From NCBI RefSeq assembly GCF_030232885.1, contig NZ_JASPGD010000005.1:97600-161599 (forward strand): a stretch of DNA of 64,000 nucleotides, read 5' to 3'. This document shows positions 17,035 through 25,992 of this stretch, in pieces. Each line of letters starts with the position of its first letter. The first letter of the stretch is position 1. Made by a program: the position numbers and the translations under genes. Source of the stretch: Corynebacterium sp. MSK297. GTDB taxonomy: Bacteria; Actinomycetota; Actinomycetes; Mycobacteriales; Mycobacteriaceae. The notes beneath the pieces are model-generated. The model was not told where the DNA came from, made no database searches, and saw nothing but the letters and a program-made list of their open reading frames with translations.

Positions 17035-18177
17035 CTAAATCTCGCGCAGTTCCTTCTGTAGCCGCGCGCCCATTAGATCCCAGTTCCAATTCTTGACGAC
17101 GTGCGCCCTGCCCGCAGCACCCATCTCTGAGCGCAGCTGGGCGTCGGCAAGCAAGCCTTGCAACCCGCGCACAATGCTTGCCACCCGGTGCCCGTTGACT
17201 ACCACGCCGGTGTCGTCGGTGATGGTTTCCGGCGCACCCCCGGAGCTTCCGGCGACCACCGGAATGCCACAAGCCTGCGCTTCCAAATACACGATGCCCA
17301 GCCCTTCTACGGATAACCCTCCTGCGCGAGTGCGAGCGGGCATCGCGAAAATATCCGCGGCAGCCAACGCATTGTTAACGCGCACCCGGTTCTGCTGATA
17401 ATCCGTGTTGTTGAGCAAAAGAGCATCCGGCGCATACTTCTGCCGCAGCCTTTCCAGGCGCCGATACGAACGCCCACGGCCCACCAAAATCAATTGCACA
17501 TCCGGAAACTGCCGACGCAGCACCGGAAACGCGCGCAACAGCTTGTCCTGGCCTTTACGCGGCACAAAACGCGAAATGCATACGATCGTCGGCGCAGAAG
17601 CAGCAATCCCAAAGGCATGCTTCGCTTCCGCCTGCCGCTGAGGGCTCGCAATCCCAAAATTATCCGCGTTGACCCCGGAAGGCAGATGCACCCACCGTGG
17701 GCGGCTACCAAAGGGTTTTTCCAGCCGACGGCGTGTGTAAGACGAGATATACGTCAGCACATCAGAGTTATTGCCAATCACGCGCAGCGCCTGGCGCGCT
17801 CCAGGGATCATGGACCAGCCGACTTCATGGCCGTGCGTGGTGGAAATGACTTTCTTCGCCCCGGCTTTTTTTGCGGTCTTCGCCAGCAACGCCAGGGGAG
17901 CAGCCGCACCAAACCACACGGTGTCAATATCGTGGGTGCGGATGATTTCGCGGAGTTTCTTTGCCGCCCCCGGCGTCGGCAGTAATAGGCAGTGTGGCCA
18001 GCGAATCACTGGGTATTTCAGCTGTGCATCGTAGTTCTCGCAGGCAGCTTTATCCCGTGTGGGCGCAAAAACGATGATCTCGTTGGGGTTCAGAAGAGAA
18101 ACGAAATCCCGTAGATATGATTCAATCCCCCCGATTACCGGAGGGAAATCATTGGTGACCAGCAGTGTTTTCGGCAT
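17035..18177 (-). CDS. pimB: GT4 glycosyltransferase, PimB'-like mannosyltransferase
   Basis: A 380-residue GT-B glycosyltransferase. The start LLVTNDFPPVIGGIESYLRDF, then WFGAAAPLALLAKTAKKAGA, STHGHEVGWSM, HLPSGV, RFVPRKGQD and the donor-binding end with MPARTR and EGLGIVYLEAQACG match PimB' of Corynebacterium closely. PimB' adds the second mannose to phosphatidylinositol mono-mannoside using GDP-mannose at the cytoplasmic membrane face, on the way to PIMs and lipoarabinomannan. It follows a 78-codon gene by 9 bases on the same strand. If the genome has pimB' elsewhere, this would be a paralogue. Confidence 0.85.
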   Translation of the reverse strand: MPKTLLVTNDFPPVIGGIESYLRDFVSLLNPNEIIVFAPTRDKAACENYDAQLKYPVIRWPHCLLLPTPGAAKKLREIIRTHDIDTVWFGAAAPLALLAKTAKKAGAKKVISTTHGHEVGWSMIPGARQALRVIGNNSDVLTYISSYTRRRLEKPFGSRPRWVHLPSGVNADNFGIASPQRQAEAKHAFGIAASAPTIVCISRFVPRKGQDKLLRAFPVLRRQFPDVQLILVGRGRSYRRLERLRQKYAPDALLLNNTDYQQNRVRVNNALAAADIFAMPARTRAGGLSVEGLGIVYLEAQACGIPVVAGSSGGAPETITDDTGVVVNGHRVASIVRGLQGLLADAQLRSEMGAAGRAHVVKNWNWDLMGARLQKELREI

Positions 18178-18186
18178 GGTCGGTGG

Positions 18187-18423
18187 TTATAGCGCGTCGC
18201 TGAGGTGATAGTTTTTCACTTCGCTGCCATAAATGGTGCGCTCTTCACCGTTGATATCGACGCTCTGGAACACGGAATCGTTTTCGATGGCCTCGCGCAG
18301 CATCTCGATGCGGTTGCCTTGCTCACCTGGGGCAATTCCGGCGGGGAAATAGTAAGTTGCGCCGTTGTCCAGTTTCACTGACAGTTCTTGCACGCCCAAA
18401 GCAATTTCCTCCTCGTCTTTCAC
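18187..18423 (-). CDS. Small conserved-looking protein of unknown function
   Basis: A 78-residue acidic protein (start MKDEEEIALGVQELSVKLD; later TYYFPAG and ERTIYGSEVKNYHL), probably a compact alpha/beta fold with no membrane segment or cysteine. It is the first gene of an operon with the PimB'-like transferase, 9 bases before it. I do not recognise the family. The upstream region (18424-18635) holds two CTTGCCGACG words and an inverted repeat. Confidence 0.55.
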   Translation of the reverse strand: MKDEEEIALGVQELSVKLDNGATYYFPAGIAPGEQGNRIEMLREAIENDSVFQSVDINGEERTIYGSEVKNYHLSDAL

Positions 18424-18491
18424 ACCGCTGTGTCCTATAACCGGCTGATTACCGCCTGTTGGCTGGCTGATAACCAGCTGCAGCCATAGAA

Positions 18492-18536
18492 ATAGGGCCT
18501 GTGGTGTTGATAATTCCCTTGCACCACAAACCCTAT
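18492..18536. terminator. Interrupted inverted repeat, candidate terminator
   Basis: ATAGGG-N3-GTGGTG (18492-18506) pairs with CACCAC-N3-CCCTAT (18522-18536), with a mismatched 3-base bulge in each arm and a loop of about 15 bases. It lies between the end of the lysine-rich membrane-protein gene and the start of the 78-codon gene, both on the minus strand. No long T run follows on either side. Confidence 0.35.
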
Positions 18537-18635
18537 CGAAGCAGATGGCTTAGCTCACGTAACGACTTTATGGCATATGTCTCTTTACGACGCCGCTTGC
18601 CGACGCCGGGCTTGCGGCACCCAGCTTGCCGACGA

Positions 18636-19784
18636 TTACTTGTCGCCGGACTCAGAACCGCCTTCAGCTTCAGCCGCAGAATCCGAATCAGAATCCGATT
18701 CCAACTTGTCCTTCAGCTGCTCGTCGATGTGCGCTGCCTTTTCGGCGGCGTCGGCATCGTCGTGAGCCACAGCGCGGGTGGCCTCGGAAGCAGCCAGGTT
18801 TTCCGCAGCACCCTGGGAAAGATTCTTGGCCAGCTGCTCGTCAATGTCTGCCAGCAACTCCTCGTCACGCTCGGCTGGATCCTCGGCCAACTCGCCGGCT
18901 TTCTTTTCTGCCTTGTGGTTTTCCTCGGAAGCATCCGCGTTTGGTGCTTCGAGGTCATCTTCGCTGGTCGAGGAGTACACCAGCGTGCTGGTGGTATTCG
19001 AGCTGTAATCGCTAGCCTTTGGTGGCTGTTCTTGCGCGCCGGAGTTGCGCTTGTTCAGCACATAGGCGATAACACCAACGATTGCGGCGAGAACAGCGGC
19101 CCACAGGGCGTAGAAACCGAAGCCGCGGGATTTCGACTGAGACTTTGTCTTCTTGTCAAACTGCTTCTGCGCCTTTTTGGCCTGCTGCTTAGCCGTCTTT
19201 TCGGCTTGCTTCTGGGCTTTCTTCAGCTTCTGTGGTGCGTTATCAGCCAGCTCGCCGGCCTGCTTCTGCACGGTCTTAGAAGCTTTTTTCGCAGCCTTTT
19301 TCGCGTTCTTCTTATCTAGTTTCTTGGCTGCTTTGTCCTTGACCTTCTGCGCAGCAGCGTTGGCTTTTTTCTCTGCGCGAGATAGACGTTTGCGGTTTTT
19401 CCGGCCCAGCTTTTTATTAGCTTTCTTGCGCAGCTTCTTCGCCTGCTTTTGAGCCTTTTTGGTGGCCTTGGAGAAATTCTCACTGGCGGCCTCGCGGGCG
19501 TTTTCTACCGTTTCGGAGACGTCGCCGTCGGTAAGTTCCCGGCCGACATCCTGCAGGCTTTCAATGCTTTTGTCTAGACGCGCGTGCGCAGCTTTGGTGA
19601 GCTTGCCAGCTTCCTTGCGTGCTTCCGGGAAGTGCTTTTCTGCACTCTTGTCGACGGTTTTCGCCGCGCTTTCCAGGAATTCGAATGCCTCTTGGGACTT
19701 TTTATCCCGGTAATCTTTGAATTTTTCCCAGCCAGTTGAGCTGAGGTCCCGCGCGATGCGCAGGTTGACGTTTGCAGAACTCAT
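18636..19784 (-). CDS. Charge-polarised single-pass membrane protein (Lys/Ala-rich then acidic)
   Basis: A 382-residue protein in three parts. Residues about 80-215 are extremely rich in Lys and Ala in coiled-coil or histone-H1-like repeats (KKAQKQAKKLRKKANKK, AKKAAKKA). One membrane helix follows at about 222-245 (FGFYALWAAVLAAIVGVIAYVL). The last 130 residues are acidic (ending SDSDSDSAAEAEGG). By the positive-inside rule the Lys-rich part is cytoplasmic, where it could bind DNA, RNA or anionic lipid. I do not recognise a family. Start ATG 19784, with GAGGTG before it. Low complexity makes any distant match unreliable. Confidence 0.7.
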   Translation of the reverse strand: MSSANVNLRIARDLSSTGWEKFKDYRDKKSQEAFEFLESAAKTVDKSAEKHFPEARKEAGKLTKAAHARLDKSIESLQDVGRELTDGDVSETVENAREAASENFSKATKKAQKQAKKLRKKANKKLGRKNRKRLSRAEKKANAAAQKVKDKAAKKLDKKNAKKAAKKASKTVQKQAGELADNAPQKLKKAQKQAEKTAKQQAKKAQKQFDKKTKSQSKSRGFGFYALWAAVLAAIVGVIAYVLNKRNSGAQEQPPKASDYSSNTTSTLVYSSTSEDDLEAPNADASEENHKAEKKAGELAEDPAERDEELLADIDEQLAKNLSQGAAENLAASEATRAVAHDDADAAEKAAHIDEQLKDKLESDSDSDSAAEAEGGSESGDK

Positions 19785-19900
19785 GGTGTGTTCACCTCGT
19801 TAATCACACGGTTGTCGCTAGTTATTAGTTCTAAGGATAGTTGCTGTGAAAGCTGATGTGGGGGATAACAGCGAAAATAAAGTATTTCCAGCACATCTTA

Positions 19901-20078
19901 ATGGTAATACCATAGACAGCTTGGTTCATTTTTACCGATTGGCGGCGAATTATATTCAGTTCCCTCAAGTACTGTTTTTCCAGCATGAACGCCCCACCGA
20001 ATGGTAATACCTTTCCGGATTCTTCCTTGTTAACTGCGTAAGCATTAGATTGATGCCAACACTAGACAGCTTGGTACA
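19901..20078 (+). promoter_or_regulatory. Candidate regulatory sites upstream of metF-metE
   Basis: The 332-base region before metF contains ATGGTAATACCAT (19901-19913), a perfect dyad fitting the GntR/FadR form TGGTnnnACCA, a second TGGTAATACC at 20002-20011, and two copies of TAGACAGCTTGGT (19913 and 20063). TAGAC followed six bases later by GT..A resembles the McbR box TAGAC-N6-GTCTA with two changes in the second half. McbR represses methionine and cysteine genes in Corynebacterium. The regulators named here are inferred. Confidence 0.45.
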
Positions 20079-20116
20079 CAATCAAGACACAAACCGCCGG
20101 AAGGAGGTGACAAATA

Positions 20117-21100
20117 ATGGCCCCACGAGTATCTGCCTCTGCACCGTTGGATGATTCCAGCGCTAATCCGGATAACCTGGATAGCGCAGAAAACACGCAG
20201 CCACGTACCGCATCAGAGCGCACAGCACTATCCTTCGAGGTCATCCCGCCGCGCCATGACGTAGACGAGAAGAAGATTTCCCATCTGCTGGAAACGCTGG
20301 AATCTTACCGGCCGGACTATATCTCGGTCACCAGCTCACGGCGTTCCGGCTGGTTGGACGGCACCGCAAAATTTATCTCCCGCATCGACCGCGAAACCAA
20401 CATGCGCACCCTGGCGCACCTCGCGTGCACGGCGGGCACCAAGCAAGAGATGGTCGCATGGATCAACCGCCTCATCGATTCCGGCGTGCGTGGCTTATTA
20501 GCCCTGCGCGGTGACCTGCCAGAAGGCGAGGTGAAGCTGCCAGCAGATCACCTGCAGTACGCCGACGAACTCGTGCGCCTGATCCGCCAAGTGGAAAGCC
20601 AACAGGCAGCTCGTTTTGCCGCCGGCCGCTTGGCCGTTGCCGTGGCCAGTTACCCGAACGGCCATTACCAGGCGCGCACCGACGACGAGAACTTCGACGT
20701 GCTGCTGTCCAAACAACGCAGCGGCGCCGATCTGGCCATCAGCCAGCTGTTTTTCGAAGCCGAAGATTTCTTAAAGTTCCGTCGTCGCGCAGAACTGGCT
20801 GGCGTGCGCATCCCACAGATCCCGGGAATCATGCCGATTACCAGCGTGCGCCGCCTGCGCCGCATGGCGGAATTTTCCAGCCTGCCGGTACCGGAGCACC
20901 TGGTGCGCCGACTAGAAAACGCCCGGGACGAGCGCGCCGAGGGCATCGCGATCACCGCCGAACTCGTGCAAGCAATGGTGGACAACGATGTCGGCAGCCT
21001 GCACATCTACACCCACAACAACGCGGAGGTCACCCAAGAGCTCCTGGACGCGGTCGGGATTCGCCCGCCAACCGCGCCCAGCCCAAGCGCGCCCGGCTGA
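20117..21100 (+). CDS. metF: 5,10-methylenetetrahydrofolate reductase
   Basis: A 327-residue TIM-barrel protein. After a Ser/Asp-rich leader of about 35 residues comes LSFEVIPPR (the SFEFFPP motif with the catalytic Glu), then YISVTSSRRSG, the flavin-site region ALRGDLPEG, the motif FDVLLSKQRSGADLAISQLFFE and PGIMPITS. It makes 5-methyl-THF, the methyl donor for MetE encoded next. ATG 20117 has a strong GGAAGGAGG. The gap to metE is 112 bases, on the same strand, so the pair forms the last steps of methionine synthesis. Confidence 0.92.
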   Translation: MAPRVSASAPLDDSSANPDNLDSAENTQPRTASERTALSFEVIPPRHDVDEKKISHLLETLESYRPDYISVTSSRRSGWLDGTAKFISRIDRETNMRTLAHLACTAGTKQEMVAWINRLIDSGVRGLLALRGDLPEGEVKLPADHLQYADELVRLIRQVESQQAARFAAGRLAVAVASYPNGHYQARTDDENFDVLLSKQRSGADLAISQLFFEAEDFLKFRRRAELAGVRIPQIPGIMPITSVRRLRRMAEFSSLPVPEHLVRRLENARDERAEGIAITAELVQAMVDNDVGSLHIYTHNNAEVTQELLDAVGIRPPTAPSPSAPG

Positions 21101-21212
21101 TTTTCTGGCTAGGCCCGCCGCACCCCTACAGAACCCACAACTTCATAGTCCGTAAACACAATCAACACGCAAAACACAAACCCCACCTGCCTTGAGGAAG
21201 GACACGACAGAC

Positions 21213-23510
21213 ATGTCGCAGACACCATTTCCAACAAAAACCATCGAGGGCTATCCCCGCGTTGGCGCCAACCGCGAGCTCAAGCGTGCTCTGGAATCTT
21301 ACTGGGCCGGGCGCATCGACCGCCCTACTTTTGAATCCGCAGCACACTCGCTGCGTATTGATACCTACGCCCGCCTGAAGGATCTGGGTCTTGCCGACGA
21401 CTACGCCATCCCCGCCGACGTCGCGTATTACGACCAGGTGCTGGAAACCGCACTGACCGTCGGTGCTCTGGGCGGCGACGCAGAAGAAGTTAGCCTGGAC
21501 GAGGAATTCACCCTGGCTCGCGGTAATGCTGATACCGCCCCGTTGGAAATGACCAAGTGGTTCGACACCAACTACCACTACATCGTCCCAGAAATCAGCG
21601 CTGAGCAGTCCTTTACTGCCCGCCCGCAGCGCCTGCTGAAGCTGGTCGATGAAGCCCGCGAAGCCGGACACACCATCCGCCCATACCTGGTGGGACCAGT
21701 CACCGTGTTGGCTCTCTCCAAGGCAGCCGACGGCACCACCAACCCGTTGGATCGCGTGGATGACCTCGCGAAATCCTATGCAAAGGTGTTCGCGGCACTG
21801 AAGGAAGCCGGCGTGGAGTGGGTACAGGTTGCAGAACCTGCCTTGGTTGCGGACCACACCGGAATCTCCGATGCTGAACTCGCCGATCGCGCCGGTGCCA
21901 TCTGGACGGAACTGCTGGGCAACGACAACCGCCCGCAGGTGTACCTGACCACCCCATATGGTTCGCTGCAGGCTGGCCTGGACAAGTTGCTGGCCGCCGC
22001 CCCAGAGGCCTTCCAGGTGGATGTTTCCCGCCCAACCCAGGCGCTGGATTCGAACTACCTGGGCCGCATCAAAGAAGCTGTAGCCAAGTCACCACAGACC
22101 ACCCTGGTGGCCGGTCTGGTCGATGGCCGCAATGTGTGGGCTGGCGACCTGAACTCGCTGGTAGCAACCGCGGAAGAACTCGGCGTCAAGCACGTCACGA
22201 CCTCCGTGTCGCTGCAGCACGTGCCACACACCGTCGAGGCAGAAAAGAACCTGCCTGTCGACGTCGCTGGTTGGTTCTCTTTCGCTGACGAGAAAATCTC
22301 CGAGGTCGTCGCCATCGCCGCAGCCCTGGACGGCAAGCGCGATGAGGTAGAGCAGACTTTCGCCCGCTCAGAGCGCGCCCTGCGCACCCGCAAGGAATCC
22401 GAGCGTACGCACAATGCGGCCGTCGCCCAGCGCGTCGCCAAGCTGCCAGAAGGCCAGGTTGCTCGTGAACCGAAGTTCGCCGAGCGCACCGAAATCCAAG
22501 AGGAACTGGGCCTGCCGAAGTTGCCGACCACCACCATCGGTTCCTTCCCACAGACCAAGCAGATCCGTGGTGCCCGCGCCGATCACCGCGCTGGTAAGCT
22601 CACCGACGAGCAGTACGTGGAAGAGCTGCGCGGGGAGATCGCCTCGGTGATCAAGCTGCAGGAAGACTTGGGCATCGACGTGCTGGTACACGGAGAACCT
22701 GAGCGCAACGACATGGTGCAGTACTTCGCGGAGCTTCTCGACGGCTTTGTGGTCACCGAAAACGGCTGGGTACAGTCCTACGGTTCCCGCTGCACCCGTC
22801 CTCCAATCGTGGTCGGCGATGTCTCCCGCCCGGAGGCCATGACCACCGAGTGGGCGAAGTACGCGCAGTCGCTGTCCGACAAGCACGTCAAGGGCATGCT
22901 GACTGGCCCGGTGACCATCCTGGCGTGGTCGTTCATTCGTGACGACGTCCACCAGTCCGTCTCCGCCGACCAAATCGGTGTCGCGCTTGCCGACGAAGTT
23001 GCTGACCTGGAAGAAGCTGGCATCGACATCATCCAGATCGACGAGCCAGCCCTGCGCGAGTTGTTGCCACTGCGCGAATCCGACCGCGCTTCCTACCTGG
23101 ACTGGGCCGTACGTGCCTTCCGCTTGGTCTCGCTGGAGGCGAAGCCAAAGACACAGATCCACACCCACCTGTGCTACTCCGAGTTCGGCCAGATCATCGA
23201 CGCGGTCGCCGCACTGGATGCCGACGTGACCTCCATCGAGGCCGCACGTTCCCGCATGGAATTGCTGGAGGATCTCAACGATTCCTTCACCAGCGAAATC
23301 GGACCGGGCATCTACGACATCCACTCGCCACGCATCCCGTCGGTGGAAGAGATGGAAGAGCTGATTCGTGCGGCGTTGAAGAACGTCGACGAGAAGCGCC
23401 TGTGGATCAACCCGGACTGTGGTTTGAAGACCCGTGGTTACGAAGAGACCGAGGAGTCGCTGCGCAACATGGTTACCGCGCGCAACAACGTGGTGGAATC
23501 ACTGAACTAA
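21213..23510 (+). CDS. metE: Cobalamin-independent methionine synthase
   Basis: A 765-residue enzyme, normal length. The N-terminal half starts [19 protein letters not shown]. The C-terminal half has [26 protein letters not shown] and the zinc ligands in [10 protein letters not shown] (His, Cys) and NPDCGLKTR (Cys). It moves the methyl group of 5-methyl-THF-polyglutamate to homocysteine. I start at ATG 21213, which has GAGGAAGG before it, not at TTG 21192. It is paired with metF and lies downstream of candidate McbR-type sites. Confidence 0.95.
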   Translation: MSQTPFPTKTIEGYPRVGANRELKRALESYWAGRIDRPTFESAAHSLRIDTYARLKDLGLADDYAIPADVAYYDQVLETALTVGALGGDAEEVSLDEEFTLARGNADTAPLEMTKWFDTNYHYIVPEISAEQSFTARPQRLLKLVDEAREAGHTIRPYLVGPVTVLALSKAADGTTNPLDRVDDLAKSYAKVFAALKEAGVEWVQVAEPALVADHTGISDAELADRAGAIWTELLGNDNRPQVYLTTPYGSLQAGLDKLLAAAPEAFQVDVSRPTQALDSNYLGRIKEAVAKSPQTTLVAGLVDGRNVWAGDLNSLVATAEELGVKHVTTSVSLQHVPHTVEAEKNLPVDVAGWFSFADEKISEVVAIAAALDGKRDEVEQTFARSERALRTRKESERTHNAAVAQRVAKLPEGQVAREPKFAERTEIQEELGLPKLPTTTIGSFPQTKQIRGARADHRAGKLTDEQYVEELRGEIASVIKLQEDLGIDVLVHGEPERNDMVQYFAELLDGFVVTENGWVQSYGSRCTRPPIVVGDVSRPEAMTTEWAKYAQSLSDKHVKGMLTGPVTILAWSFIRDDVHQSVSADQIGVALADEVADLEEAGIDIIQIDEPALRELLPLRESDRASYLDWAVRAFRLVSLEAKPKTQIHTHLCYSEFGQIIDAVAALDADVTSIEAARSRMELLEDLNDSFTSEIGPGIYDIHSPRIPSVEEMEELIRAALKNVDEKRLWINPDCGLKTRGYEETEESLRNMVTARNNVVESLN

Positions 23511-23583
23511 CAGCGAGACGGTTAGCGTCGGCGTCGCCAAGCACAATCGGGCGGTGCTGACAGCTGGCCTGAGGCGCTACCAC

Positions 23584-24678
23584 TTAATCTTGGGGCGCGT
23601 CCTTGAGCTGCTGGGCATCATCTTCCAGTGAGCCGAGGATGCGCTCCATTTTTTCTTGCTGTTTTGTCGACCGGTGCTCTAGGTGTGGGGTTTGTTCGGC
23701 TAACCGAGTGTTATCGGTGGGATCATTATCCAAGATGCCTTCACGGATTTGGCGGGTGCGTTCGACCTCAGCATCAATGACGACGCCGAAGACCAGGCTG
23801 GTATTGGCGATCCAGCAGCCAAAGAAAAACGTCACGATTGAGCCTAGCGCACCATAAGAATTCAGCGACGATAGGTGCACAAAATACACGTATAAGCCGC
23901 CGCCGGTGAGGAAGATCAGTACCAGGGCGACGAATGCCCCAAGCGTGAAGATCCGCCACTTGGACCGGTACGGGCGCACGTTCGGTGCATAGTAATACAG
24001 CACGGAAATAAGGCCCGCGGCCATGATCACGATGACTGGCCAGCGCAGCCACGCCCAAATGGGCAAGATGGCGGTGGTGAGAAATTCAATTTCTTCATAG
24101 ATGCCCAGTGGCCCTGCGATGGGTTGGATCAGCGTTTCCACGACGGTGACATTGACGACGAGTGCCAAGAAGATCAGGCACACGCCCAAAATCATGGCTA
24201 CGGATAACAACGCCATGGATGACCAGACGTGTAGGAGCGGCCGACCGTCGATATCGCCGTACACGCGGGTGGAAAACCTGGCGAAGGCGCGCACGTAGGC
24301 GGATGAGGAGATTGCGGCTAAGACTACACCGGCGAGCAGGCCGAGCAGGTTTGTCGACGTGCTGGATAAAACAGTGTCGACGGTGTTGAGCACGGTTTCG
24401 GTGTGGTTGACCGGCAAAATTCCGCCCAGGAAATCCCACAACAGGTTTTCCAGGAGCTCGCGGTTATTCGCCATGATGAGCACACCGATGCCATAAAAAA
24501 CCAGCAACGTCGGCGCCAGTGCCAGCAGTGTGAAATAGGTGAGCCCTGCGCCCATGTCTGGGATTTGCAGCCGGAGTGATTGCACCACGATGCGGCGGAT
24601 CGTATACCACCAGCCGAGCCGGGTCAGTTGCGGCCGTGGCGGGGGAGTGACGGGTTCTGCGCGGTGGGCGCCGGCCAT
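23584..24678 (-). CDS. YihY/BrkB-family inner membrane protein
   Basis: A 364-residue membrane protein with about six helices, typical of the YihY/virulence factor BrkB family (once misnamed RNase BN). Family segments are RLQIPDMGAGLTYFTLLALAP near the start, AISSSAYVRAFARFSTRVYGD and LYYYAPNVRPYRSKW followed by the last helices. The C-terminal 70 residues are a charged cytoplasmic tail. I start at ATG 24678 (AAGGA before it), since the longer frame to 24885 adds a leader overlapping the ppiA promoter. Function is unknown for the family. It is divergent from ppiA. Confidence 0.88.
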   Translation of the reverse strand: MAGAHRAEPVTPPPRPQLTRLGWWYTIRRIVVQSLRLQIPDMGAGLTYFTLLALAPTLLVFYGIGVLIMANNRELLENLLWDFLGGILPVNHTETVLNTVDTVLSSTSTNLLGLLAGVVLAAISSSAYVRAFARFSTRVYGDIDGRPLLHVWSSMALLSVAMILGVCLIFLALVVNVTVVETLIQPIAGPLGIYEEIEFLTTAILPIWAWLRWPVIVIMAAGLISVLYYYAPNVRPYRSKWRIFTLGAFVALVLIFLTGGGLYVYFVHLSSLNSYGALGSIVTFFFGCWIANTSLVFGVVIDAEVERTRQIREGILDNDPTDNTRLAEQTPHLEHRSTKQQEKMERILGSLEDDAQQLKDAPQD

Positions 24679-24850
24679 GGTGGTAGCGTCCTTACGATGT
24701 TGGGGGCTGAGGGGACCACCGTAGTGTACTGAAAAGCTCGTGTGATTGGTGGCAGCGGGGCGGGAAAGGAAATGAGCTCTGGGGCAGGAAACCCGAAGGA
24801 GAGCCGCCGGTGCGACCAGCCAGGCCGTGGTCTCGTCTATAGTGGTGGGC

Positions 24851-25381
24851 ATGAGTAAATCCACTGCCAAGGCAACTTTGCACACTAATCATGGCGATAT
24901 CGTGATTGAGCTGTTCGGCAATCACGCACCAGTGACCGTCGAAAACTTCGTCGGCCTGGCCAAAGGAACCCAGGAATACTCCACCCAGAACGCACAGGGT
25001 GGCCAAGAAGGTCCGTTCTACGACGGCGCCATCTTCCACCGCATCATCGACGGATTCATGATCCAGGGCGGCGACCCAACCGGCACCGGCCGTGGTGGCC
25101 CGGGCTACCAGTTCCGTGATGAATTCCACCCAGAGCTTTCTTTCGACCGTCCATACCTGCTGGCCATGGCGAATGCTGGCCCGGGCACCAACGGTTCGCA
25201 GTTTTTCATCACCGTCGGCAAGACCCCACACCTGACCGGTGCGCACACCATCTTTGGTGAGGTCACCGATAAGGATTCGCAGAAGGTTGTCGACAAGATC
25301 GCTCAGGTTTCTACTGACCGCATGGATCGTCCGCATGACGACGTCGTGATCGAGTCCGTGGAAATTTCCGAGGGAGCATAA
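24851..25381 (+). CDS. ppiA: Cyclophilin-type peptidyl-prolyl isomerase
   Basis: A 176-residue cytoplasmic cyclophilin with no signal sequence. Active-site segments FYDGAIFHRIIDGFMIQGGDP (Arg and Phe), MANAGPGTNGSQFFIT and the HTIFGEV motif are complete. It catalyses proline cis-trans isomerisation in protein folding. ppiA sits near oriC in Mycobacterium and Corynebacterium, upstream of crgA and pknB as here. ATG 24851 is preferred over GTG 24827. A strong hairpin terminator follows at 25432-25471. Confidence 0.95.
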   Translation: MSKSTAKATLHTNHGDIVIELFGNHAPVTVENFVGLAKGTQEYSTQNAQGGQEGPFYDGAIFHRIIDGFMIQGGDPTGTGRGGPGYQFRDEFHPELSFDRPYLLAMANAGPGTNGSQFFITVGKTPHLTGAHTIFGEVTDKDSQKVVDKIAQVSTDRMDRPHDDVVIESVEISEGA

Positions 25382-25431
25382 GCTTGCATAAGCTCTAGCT
25401 TTCGCTGCTTTTTATTGCTTGTACTTCGTTA

Positions 25432-25471
25432 CCCGGAGTTGGCACACACAGTGTGTCGGCTCCGGGTTTTT
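25432..25471 (+). terminator. Rho-independent terminator after ppiA
   Basis: Arms CCCGGAG (25432-25438) and CTCCGGG (25460-25466), with an inner CACAC/GTGTG pairing, followed directly by TTTTTC. It ends ppiA and insulates the DnaA-box region that follows. Confidence 0.85.
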
Positions 25472-25552
25472 CTGTGCGGTTTTACCTCGCTCTGGCACCG
25501 CACCGTGGCTTATGAACAGTATTCACCGCTTATTCACTGTTTATTCACGGAG

Positions 25553-25866
25553 TTATCCACCGAAATGTACTGTGGACAAACCTTGGCAAGTTATCCACAA
25601 GACTTGTGGATAATGTGGAAAACCATGATTGTAATTTCGAACCTCAAGTTTCACTTGAATGTTATTTATGCAGCTGAAGACGCAGATTTCCAGATTTTGT
25701 TCCGCGGTTTTGTTCACAGCCGGTGAAATTACCGCGTGTGGTTTGTTCACAATCCACGTTGTTCACAAATTAGTCCACAGCTTGTGGATAACTTTGTCGG
25801 CAACTTGTGATTTCACAACAGAAAAATCCCCATGGTTATCCACAACAATTCACACACTGTGGACAC
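25553..25866. other. DnaA-box cluster in AT-rich non-coding DNA (oriC-like)
   Basis: Within 314 bases there are five exact TT(A/G)TCCACA boxes: 25571-25579 (-), 25591-25599 (+), 25605-25613 (-), 25783-25791 (-) and 25836-25844 (+). One-mismatch copies lie at 25553 (+), 25710 (+), 25743 (+), 25759 (+), 25771 (+) and 25858 (-). The middle part (25620-25680) is AT-rich, as an unwinding element would be. This is the signature of a replication origin or a DnaA-titrating locus. dnaA itself is not in the window. Just beyond, GGGATTACG is tandemly repeated at 25870-25890. The whole ppiA-to-25992 gap holds no gene that I can support. Confidence 0.8.
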
Positions 25867-25992
25867 CATGGGGATTACGGGATTACGGGGATTATGGAAA
25901 TCCGGGGACGGTACTCCGGGAAAGTACGGGCGCTGCTTTCTGGGCGTAATTAAACTGGCTGGTCGGCTGATTCTGCGGACGAACTGGGTCGA

